From the NCBI RefSeq assembly GCF_005047355.1, contig NZ_SUMC01000077.1, positions 1 through 34,324 on the forward strand: a stretch of 34,324 bases of DNA, in the 5' to 3' direction. The notes beneath the pieces are model-generated. The model searched no databases. It was not told the origin of the DNA and saw nothing but the letters and a program-made list of their open reading frames with translations. The position numbers and the translations under genes are program-made. Source of the DNA: Actinacidiphila oryziradicis (lineage in GTDB: Bacteria > Actinomycetota > Actinomycetes > Streptomycetales > Streptomycetaceae). Below are positions 22,425-29,146 of the stretch, piece after piece (positions within the stretch are counted from its first letter, which is position 1; every line of letters begins with the position of its first letter).

Positions 22425-23390
22425 ATGACACGCGAACACAGCTCCTGCTGCACTCCGGGGACCGACGCGCCGTTGGCCATCGCCTCACCAGCCGCGGCGA
22501 GGCCGAACCCTGTCGCCTCCTGCCACTCGACCCGCGGGCAGGTCCTGCTGGCCGGCGGCGAGTTCGCCATGGGCGACGCCTTCGACGAGGGCTACCCGGC
22601 CGACGGCGAGACGCCTGTCCACCCGGTACGCCTCGCGCCCTTCCACATCGACGAGACCGCCGTCACCAACGCCCAGTTCGCCACCTTCGTCAAGGCGACC
22701 GGCTACGTGACGGACGCAGAGCGGTACGGCTCCTCGGCGGTCTTCCATCTCGTGATCGCTGCCCCCTCCACCGACGTCCTGGGCCCCGCAGCCGGGACTC
22801 CGTGGTGGATCAACGTCCGGGGGGCCCGCTGGCGCCGTCCCGAGGGCGCTCGCTCCGATATCGCCGGGCGGCAGAACCACCCTGTCGTCCACATCTCCTG
22901 GAACGACGCCGCGGCCTACGCGGCCTGGGCTGGCAAGCGCCTCCCCACCGAGGCCGAGTGGGAGTACGCCGCACGAGGCGGCCTGGCCGGCCGACGCTAC
23001 GCCTGGGGTGACGAGCTCACCCCGGGCGGCCGGTGGCGCTGCAACATCTGGCAGGGGGACTTCCCGCACCACAACACCGGCGAGGACGGCTATCTGACCA
23101 CCGCACCGGTCAAGGCCTATCGCCCCAACGGCCACGGCCTGTGGAACACCGCCGGCAACGTGTGGGAATGGTGCACCGACTGGTTCTCCCCCTCCTACTA
23201 CGCCAAGTCGCCGCCGGCGAATCCGCAGGGTCCGCGCACGGGAGAAACGCGGGTCCTGCGGGGCGGTTCCTACCTGTGCCACGACTCCTACTGCAACCGC
23301 TACCGGGTCGCCGCACGTTCCTCCAACACACCGGAGTCCTCGTCCGGAAATCTCGGTTTCCGCTGCGCCAACGACGCCGTCGCCGCGTAG
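22425..23390 (+). CDS. Formylglycine-generating enzyme (sulfatase maturase)
   Basis: A 321-residue FGE/SUMF1 protein starting at ATG 22425 after GAGGAG. The family landmarks are all present: GGEFAMGDAFDEGYPADGE, VTNAQFATFV, HPVVHISWNDAAAYAAWAGK, RLPTEAEWEYAARGG and the GNVWEWCTDW box. The copper-binding catalytic Cys pair appears in SYLCHDSYCNRYR, followed by the terminal GNLGFRCA. It uses oxygen to convert the sulfatase's Cys56 into formylglycine. The N-terminal CC pair is also common in actinobacterial members. It lies downstream of the sulfatase with a 141-bp gap that holds no terminator I can see, so it is probably in the same operon. Confidence 0.93.
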   Translation: MTREHSSCCTPGTDAPLAIASPAAARPNPVASCHSTRGQVLLAGGEFAMGDAFDEGYPADGETPVHPVRLAPFHIDETAVTNAQFATFVKATGYVTDAERYGSSAVFHLVIAAPSTDVLGPAAGTPWWINVRGARWRRPEGARSDIAGRQNHPVVHISWNDAAAYAAWAGKRLPTEAEWEYAARGGLAGRRYAWGDELTPGGRWRCNIWQGDFPHHNTGEDGYLTTAPVKAYRPNGHGLWNTAGNVWEWCTDWFSPSYYAKSPPANPQGPRTGETRVLRGGSYLCHDSYCNRYRVAARSSNTPESSSGNLGFRCANDAVAA

Positions 23391-23498
23391 CCGCAGACCG
23401 CCACCGCCACCGCCGACCGCCGTTCACGGCAGCAGCCCGCAGCCGCCGTGATGAATTCCGCTGCCCGTCGGCGAAAGACCGATCAGCAGGATATCGGC

Positions 23499-23515
23499 CC
23501 GGATTAATTCTCCGA
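23499..23515. promoter_or_regulatory. Operator-like site upstream of the dead GH43 paralogue
   Basis: CCGGATTAATTCTCCGA matches the palindrome at 16443-16459 (read in promoter orientation) at 14 of 17 positions, and lies 4 bp from the -35 element, as there. Confidence 0.55.
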
Positions 23516-23519
23516 GCCG

Positions 23520-23549
23520 TTGACGAATATCGGGGCGGCTTCTCATGCT
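23520..23549 (+). promoter_or_regulatory. Promoter relic of the dead GH43 paralogue
   Basis: TTGACG (23520-23525) and CATGCT (23544-23549) are 18 bp apart. This matches the TTGACT/AATGCT promoter of the intact locus in sequence and spacing. The regulator frame that should follow is missing; only its last codons resemble the intact locus. Confidence 0.5.
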
Positions 23550-23670
23550 GGTCCCAGCGCCATTCAGGGACGCCGTGCCGCCACTGCTCGATGCGGATAC
23601 ACGGAAATCGCAGATTCGAGCTGCCGCGCACCGATTACGGCATCCCGGACGACAAAGGAGAGTGCGACGC

Positions 23671-24684
23671 ATGAGCACCGGTCACCAGAACGGGTTCCCC
23701 ATCGGGCGGCGGACGCTGCTGGCCGGTGCGGTCGGCCTCGCCGGTGCGGCCGGCTCGCTGGGCGCGGCGGCGCGGGCCGCGGCCGCGACTCCCCCGGCTA
23801 CCGCCACCGCGACGGCTGCCGCGGCCAGTGGGCGCTAGCCGGCGAACTGGCCAGACCTCCAGCCGTACGGTCTCGCGGACACCCGCACGGACCTGTGGCC
23901 GAGGGACGACAACTCCCTGATCCTGCCGCTCGAACTGCGCCCGGGCGACGAGGAGCTCGGCCGGGTCTGGATCCGCGACTTCTACGTCAACTGCTTCAGG
24001 GTCGCGGGCCGTCGCCCGCTCTACGTCGCCACCGGCACCACCCGTGTGCCCGGCCTCGACGCGGCCGGCCCCTGGAACGACGAGATCTTCGTCTGGACGG
24101 CCAGCTCCCTGCGGGGGCACTGGCATCTTGCCGACACCACCGGCATCCGGCCCGGCGCCGAGAAGGGCAAGGTGTGGTCGCCGGAGTTCGCCGACGAGAA
24201 CCGGCCCGGGCGCACGGTCGTCGCCCCGTGGCAGATCGTCGTGACGACGAACCTCCCGGAGTTCCAGCAGCAGCCCTACACCCCCGAGCCCTACCTGGAG
24301 GGCGTGTACCTCTTCAAGCACGGAGGCAAGTACTTCCTGCTGCAGGCCGCGTGGGACCGCACCTCGACGGCCGCCGACGGCAGCACCCGGTACGCCTACG
24401 ACACGGCCGCTCCCGGCCGGGCGCAGTACCGCTACGACACCGTCCCGGCCGTCGCCGACCGCCTCGAAGGCCCGTACTCCCAGCGCTGGACCCTGGGCGT
24501 GGACGCCGGCCACACCAACGTCTTCTCGGACGTCGGCGGCCGGCGGTGGGCGACGTTCTTCCGCAACCCGAACTTCGGCTACTGGGCCGACCCGTCACGC
24601 ATCGCCGACTCCGCGGTGCCCGGCGTCGTCCAGCTGGAGTGGACCGGCCCGCGGGGCAACCGCGTCTACCTCCAGCGTGGTTGA
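23671..24684 (+). pseudogene. Broken paralogue of the Tat-secreted GH43-like gene
   Basis: From ATG 23671, with AAAGGAG upstream, the frame encodes a twin-arginine signal (GRRTLLAGAVGLAGAAG). It then hits TAG at 23836, exactly where the intact paralogue has the Tyr of RRYPPNWPD. The same frame continues after the stop with ANWPDLQPYGLADTR and stays similar to the intact protein to the end at 24684 (GNRVYLQRG). A second lesion lies near 24236: after VVAPWQ the sequence jumps to IVVTTNLPEF. This omits the 113 residues (339 bp, in frame) that carry WAPEVH and the following propeller blade in the intact protein. The gene cannot make an active enzyme. Confidence 0.85.
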
Positions 24685-24738
24685 GCCGCCACCCGGCATC
24701 CCTGCTCCGATCGCGTTGTCCTACTGGAAGGGGACACT

Positions 24739-25059
24739 GTGACCTGCCCGACCGCCCCGAACATCATCTTCTGCATGTCCGACCAGGTCCGCGCCGACTT
24801 CACCAAAGGCATGGGCTTCGCCCTCAACACGATGCCCTTTCTCGACTCGCTCGCCGCTCAGGGAACCCGCTTCCGCCGCGCCTACACCACCGCCCCGGCC
24901 TGCGTCCCGGCGCGCACCAGCCTGCTGACCGGCAGATGGCCCAGCACCCACCGCATACGGCAGAACTCCAACGCCGGCACGACGCTGGTGTCGCGCGGCG
25001 ACGACCTGGTCGACGTGCTGCGCGGCGCCGGCTACTGGTCGGTCGACACCCGCTTGTAG
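24739..25059 (+). pseudogene. 5' fragment of a second sulfatase
   Basis: GTG 24739, with GGAAGGGG just upstream, opens a 106-codon frame beginning MTCPTAPNIIFCMSDQVRAD. It includes the activation motif CVPARTSLLTG, with the Cys that would become formylglycine. Similarity stops after VLRGAGYWSV near 25043, where intact sulfatases of 450-500 residues continue. The break coincides with the first codons of a serine recombinase on the other strand. The sequence differs from the intact sulfatase at 20778 enough to be a separate family member. It follows the dead GH43 gene directly, so a GH43-sulfatase unit seems to have been inactivated as a whole. Confidence 0.8.
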
Positions 25060-25073
25060 ACCAGGTTGGCCAT
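25032..25073 (-). pseudogene. Serine recombinase (resolvase) N-terminal stub
   Basis: On the minus strand ATG 25073, with GGGGAGCGG just upstream, opens MANLVYKRVSTDQ and stops at 25032-25034. VYKRVSTDQ is the first strand of the resolvase domain, with the nucleophilic Ser in RVSTDQ, as in Streptomyces resolvase-like recombinases. The rest of the gene is missing because sulfatase DNA begins here; the two share CTGGTCGGTCGAC at the junction. Upstream (25110-25150) short TGTCA/CGTCA repeats may be remains of its binding site. Confidence 0.6.
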
Positions 25074-25714
25074 GCCGCTCCCCGTTGTGGTGGTCGCATT
25101 CGACCCTAGCTGTCAGCAAACCCTGTCATCAGCCGTCATCGGATGTGATTGGATCGGCGCCGCCGCCGGGCCCCGGAAAGCCCGGGTTCATTGGACGCCC
25201 GCCGCGCCTGTCGTCATTCGTTCCTTTGACGACATCAAAGACGCGGAGGCCGAAGATCGGCGGATCCAGGTTGGGCGGGGCCGGGTCGGATGGTCCGGGC
25301 ACGGACGGGCCTGCCGCCGGGCGTCGCGGCGGCGAACGGGGTGAGAGTTCACCGATCCGTTCTCTGGGTCGGCCGCGACCGACGGCGGCGTGGTGCTGCG
25401 GTCCTGAGATGGGGCCGTCGGCACGGGTCGGGCAGTGGTGGACCGGTCGAGGGCTTAACCCATTCTGTGGTCGCCTCCTCGGTCGGGTCGCCAGACGAAG
25501 CGACCAGATGCCCCCTGGCAGTGAGCTCGATGGCGCCGGTCGCCTCGCCGGATCTTCCCCCTTTTCCCGAGCGCGGCAAAACATCGCCGGCATCCAAGGG
25601 CGGGCTCGCCGTAAGGCAGGCGGGCATCGGGAGCGCAATTAGCGATATACGGAACGGCGGAATGCATGATACGCCATACGGTCAGCCGTCATGGATTCAG
25701 TCGTAGGGTCATGG
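25074..25714. other. Stretch without an identifiable gene
   Basis: TGTCA, TGTCA and CGTCA motifs at about 25110-25140 may belong to the recombinase stub's upstream region. Several overlapping frames occur on both strands (for example a minus-strand frame of 92 codons, 25349-25627), but none has a recognisable domain or a convincing ribosome site. From about 25635 the DNA becomes visibly more AT-rich, as expected for a promoter region of the next gene. Confidence 0.4.
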
Positions 25715-25737
25715 CTTACCAAGTAAGTCAAGACTTA
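25715..25737. promoter_or_regulatory. Overlapping palindromes upstream of the HelD-like gene
   Basis: CTTAC-CAA-GTAAG (25715-25727) overlaps the perfect dyad TAAGTC-AA-GACTTA (25724-25737). Both are AT-rich for this genome and lie about 55-75 bp before the TTG start, so they are candidate regulator sites. GGCTTACCAAG (25713-25723) recurs at 31838-31848. Confidence 0.4.
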
Positions 25738-25789
25738 TCTTTAGGGAACTTTGGCCGTATGGTGTGGCTCGAATCGAAGGAGCCCCCTG

Positions 25790-27874
25790 TTGTCGAAAAT
25801 GAATGATCCCGCTGTGCGTGCGGTTGAATCGGAGCGGAATTATGTGTCCTCCTTATATGAGTTGCTCACCGAGCGGCTTTCCGAGGCGCGAGTACACCGA
25901 GCGAGTGTGCTGAAGGCCCCGGCGGAAAGCGCCGGTGAGGCATACGAGAGAGAAATCGCCGCCGAGCGTCTGGCCAAGGAAATCGGCCGGCTGGAGGGCG
26001 CCGAAAAGGGGCTGGTCTTCGGGCGCATCGACTGGACGGATGGCACGGCCCTGCGCATCGGGCGGATCGGACTGCATACGGAGGAGGATGACCTGCCTCT
26101 GCTCGTGGACTGGCGCGCGAACGCGGCGCGGCCCTTCTACGAGGCGACACCGGTCCACCCGATGGACCTGCGGCGGCGCCGGCACCTGCGCCTCGAGGAG
26201 CGCACGGTCATCTCGGTGAGCGACGAACTGCTGGACGGGACCACCCCGACCGACGAGGACGTCGTGGGGGACGGCCCGTTGACCGAGGCTCTGTCGGCAC
26301 GGCGTACGGGCAGGATGCACGCGGCCGTCGCGACGCTGCAGGCCGAGCAGGACGAGATCGTCCGCTCCGCCCACCGCGGGGTGACCGTGGTGCAGGGCGG
26401 GCCCGGCACCGGCAAGACGGTGGTCGCCCTGCACCGGGCGGCCTATGTCCTGTACGCGTTCCCGCGCGCCGCGGAGGAGGGTGTCCTGGTGGTGGGCCCG
26501 AACGCCCGGTTCCTCGACTACATCTCCCAGGTCCTTCCCTCGCTCGGAGAGAACGACGTCGTTCTGGCGACCTGCCGGGAACTGGCCGGAGTGTCCACGG
26601 ACACGGTGGACCCGTTCGATACGGCGCGTCTCAAGGGCAGCTCCGACCTCGCCGACGCCTTGGCCGGCCTGCTGCGCGTCCACCAAGCTCCCGCCGGTGA
26701 CTTCACCGTGCGGGTCGGACAGGAACTGGTTCACCTCTCCGGCGAGGAAGTCGCCGCGGCACGCGACGCCGCCGTGGCAGCCGCACCGGGGCACAACCCC
26801 GCGCGCCAGGTGTTCAGGGAGCTCTTGGTCGACGCCGTCACCGACGCGATGCAACGAGACATGGGCGACCTCCTGGAGCAGATCGACGCCGATGCCGCCA
26901 GGATGACGGGCATGGACCTCGACCGGTTCACGGGAGCCGCCCAGCGCCGTGCCGAAGGTGCGGCCGACTCGGGTCCGGTCCACGAGCTGGACCTGGACGC
27001 CATCCGAGCCGATCTCCTCGACGACGACGCCGGCGTCGACCGAGCGGTCGAGGTGTTGTGGCCGCGGCTGGTACCCGGTGACCTCGTGAAGGCGCTCCTG
27101 ACGAACGCCGGCGCTCTCGCCGAGCGCCTGCCCCGCCTGACCGCGCAGGAGCGGTCCCTTCTGCTGCGCGGTCCGGACGACCCGTGGACCGATGCCGATG
27201 TGCCGTTGCTGGACGAGGCGGCGAGCCTGGTCGACGGCCCCCCCGAGCGGACGTACGGGCACGTCGTCGTCGACGAGGCGCAGGAACTGACCGCCATGCA
27301 GTGGCGGATGATCGTCCGCCGCTGCCCGGCAAGGGCGATGACGCTGGTGGGTGACTTCGCCCAGGCAGGCCCGGTCGCGACAGCACGCGACTGGAAGGAA
27401 GCACTGAGCCCCCACGTCGGACCGCGGTTCAAACTGCACAACCTGACCGTCAGCTACCGCACCACGCAGGAGATCCTGGAGAGCGTCCGGGACCTGCTCA
27501 CGCGGATCGCTCCGGACCAGAAGCCCACACGGTCACTGCGAAGCGGTGAGAGCCCTCGCACCGTGACCACACCTCCGGACGGGTTGGTCACCGCCGTCGT
27601 TCAGGAACTCCGCGCCCAGAGCACCGCGCACCCGGGCGAGCTTCTGGGAGTGATCTGCGCGGACACCAGGGTGAGCGAGCTGACGGCCCAAGGCATCGCT
27701 CACCACGCACGCATCGTGCCGGCGTCCGAAGCACGCGGCCTGGAATTCGACGGGGTCGTCGTCATGAACCCCGAGGAAATCAGCACGGCCCGCCCCGGTG
27801 GGGAAAGGGACTTGTACGTAGCCCTGACCCGGGCCACCAAGCGCCTCTGCACAATCACCGTCCAGCCCGCCTGA
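25790..27874 (+). CDS. HelD-like RNA polymerase recycling ATPase
   Basis: A 694-residue UvrD/Rep-like (superfamily 1) ATPase of the HelD group. HelD proteins bind RNA polymerase, remove it from stalled complexes and, in some actinobacteria (HelR), give rifamycin tolerance. I chose TTG 25790 because GAAGGAG is 7 nt upstream; ATG 25799 is 16 nt from it. Residues 1-75 form a charged N-terminal coiled coil (SLYELLTERLSEARVHRA), as expected for the arm entering the secondary channel. Walker A is GGPGTGKT (203-210), Walker B is VVVDEAQELT, and late motifs VSYRTTQEI and YVALTRATKRL are present. It stands between recombinase and transposase remnants. I saw no clear rifamycin-associated element upstream, so drug inducibility is open. 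Confidence 0.85.
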   Translation: MSKMNDPAVRAVESERNYVSSLYELLTERLSEARVHRASVLKAPAESAGEAYEREIAAERLAKEIGRLEGAEKGLVFGRIDWTDGTALRIGRIGLHTEEDDLPLLVDWRANAARPFYEATPVHPMDLRRRRHLRLEERTVISVSDELLDGTTPTDEDVVGDGPLTEALSARRTGRMHAAVATLQAEQDEIVRSAHRGVTVVQGGPGTGKTVVALHRAAYVLYAFPRAAEEGVLVVGPNARFLDYISQVLPSLGENDVVLATCRELAGVSTDTVDPFDTARLKGSSDLADALAGLLRVHQAPAGDFTVRVGQELVHLSGEEVAAARDAAVAAAPGHNPARQVFRELLVDAVTDAMQRDMGDLLEQIDADAARMTGMDLDRFTGAAQRRAEGAADSGPVHELDLDAIRADLLDDDAGVDRAVEVLWPRLVPGDLVKALLTNAGALAERLPRLTAQERSLLLRGPDDPWTDADVPLLDEAASLVDGPPERTYGHVVVDEAQELTAMQWRMIVRRCPARAMTLVGDFAQAGPVATARDWKEALSPHVGPRFKLHNLTVSYRTTQEILESVRDLLTRIAPDQKPTRSLRSGESPRTVTTPPDGLVTAVVQELRAQSTAHPGELLGVICADTRVSELTAQGIAHHARIVPASEARGLEFDGVVVMNPEEISTARPGGERDLYVALTRATKRLCTITVQPA

Positions 27875-27881
27875 CGACTCG

Positions 27882-27906
27882 GCGCCCGCGTCGTCGCCGC
27901 GGGCGC
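27882..27906 (+). terminator. Hairpin terminator after the HelD-like gene
   Basis: GCGCCCGCG (27882-27890) and CGCGGGCGC (27898-27906) form a perfect 9-bp stem with a 7-nt loop, 7 nt after the stop codon. Confidence 0.65.
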
Positions 27907-27981
27907 ACCCGGCGCGGTACAGACACCGGCCCGCGCGCACCGGGCTGCACGCCGCCTCACCGCTCGTGGCCGCACCCGGCA

Positions 27982-28902
27982 TCACGCGGCCTGGTCCAAG
28001 CCGACGACGTTCAGATCCCCTTCGCGCAGCGGGGTGAAGTCGACGTCGAGCTTCGGGTCGTACGCGTCGGGTTCGATGCCGAGTTCGTGCGTGCTGTACT
28101 CGCCGAACCGTTTGATGTGCTCGGTCAGGTACGGCGAGATATGGGCCAGGTCCTCAGGATCGATCTCCCATCCCTCTTCCAGCAGCTGGCGGACGATCTC
28201 GGAGATGTCCAGGGCATTGTGGAAGATCACCGCATTCGTGAGCAGAGAGTTGAACTTCATCGCCTTCTCCTGCTCGACGGGGTCGTTGTCGGCGAGTACG
28301 CCCTGGTTGCCGAAGCCGACCCACTGGGAGAACCGGTTGAACGACTCGACCTTGTTCGTCGCGGCCGTCACCCGCCGGCGCAGCGGCGCGTCCGCCAGAT
28401 ACCGCAGCAGCTGCACCGTGCGGATCACGCGGCCGACCTCGCGGAAGGCGACGTACGTGGCGTTCTTGTGCGAGCCGGACCGCAGCCTCTTCAGCAGCGT
28501 CGCCGAGGAGATGGCGCCCTCGCGCACGGAGACGGCCACCCGCATCAGGTGCCGGAACTGGGACTCGATCAGGTCGAAGTCGATGGAGTTCTTACCCGCC
28601 TCGCCGAACAGGGCGTCGATGTGCACGTACTCGGTGGTCTTGCTGGGCCGGTAGAAGGTCAGGCCCTTCCAGTTCCTGATCCTGGGCATGAGGTCGAAGC
28701 CCAGCAGGTGTGCCAGGGTGAAGACAGGCAGTGACTGGCCCTGGGTGTCCGCATGCACGGTGGTGGGCTTGACCTCGGAGGCGTTCTTGAGCAGGCCCTC
28801 GATGATGCAGACGGCCTCCCATACCCCGCACGGGATGAAGTGTGTGAACAGCGCGATGTAGGTGTCCGAGATGTGGTGGTAGGCGATGCCGCCCGGCTTG
28901 GA
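27982..28902 (-). pseudogene. Tn3-family transposase, catalytic C-terminal part only
   Basis: About 306 codons match the C-terminal DDE domain of Tn3-type transposases. The fragment starts abruptly at KPGGIAYHHISDTYIAL and ends naturally at GLDQAA. The catalytic acids all appear: Asp in HHISD, Asp in TVHADTQGQS and Glu in ATNKVESFNRFSQW. Full-length relatives have about 1000 residues, so the whole DNA-binding N-terminal two thirds is missing. Upstream of 28902 the frame continues into unrelated residues. No 38-bp Tn3 end was recognised beyond the stop. It is a relic of a transposon that may once have included the resolvase stub at 25032 and the HelD gene between. Confidence 0.8.
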
Positions 28903-29120
28903 AGCGCGCGGGTTCGCAGATTCTCGGACGGCTCTGCAGCGGAACCTGCGCAGCCAATGGCCGCATTGTGGTGGGTTGGAGGTGGGTTCGACTCGGGTTC
29001 CGCTATGAACCGTCGAATGCGTTCGCCGACTGTCGTCTCTTTGGACCCCAGGGCGTCGTCGAGGTCGTTGGCGTACGCCTGACGCTGGGCGGCGGCCCGG
29101 TGGAGACGCCGGAGTCCCAT
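28903..29120 (-). other. Possible small or truncated gene of unknown function
   Basis: ATG 29120 opens a frame with plausible coding character for about 45 residues: RAAAQRQAYANDLDDALG, then KETTVGERIRRFIAEPE. It becomes low-complexity before meeting the Tn3 fragment. There is no good ribosome site. It begins 27 bp after the stop of the HEAT-repeat gene in the same direction. It may be a gene whose end was lost at the Tn3 junction, or a chance frame. Confidence 0.25.
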
Positions 29121-29146
29121 GGCCGATGTCCACGGTGCGGTCGGTC

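Noticed and set aside
20775..22439. 554-codon minus-strand frame opposite the sulfatase
   Set aside because: The plus strand has the sulfatase motif and metal ligands; the minus frame is Val/Gly/Glu/Arg-rich with no family resemblance.
25349..25627. 92-codon minus-strand frame in the gap before the HelD-like gene
   Set aside because: It is Pro/Arg/Thr-rich without domains or ribosome site, and equally long frames overlap it on both strands.
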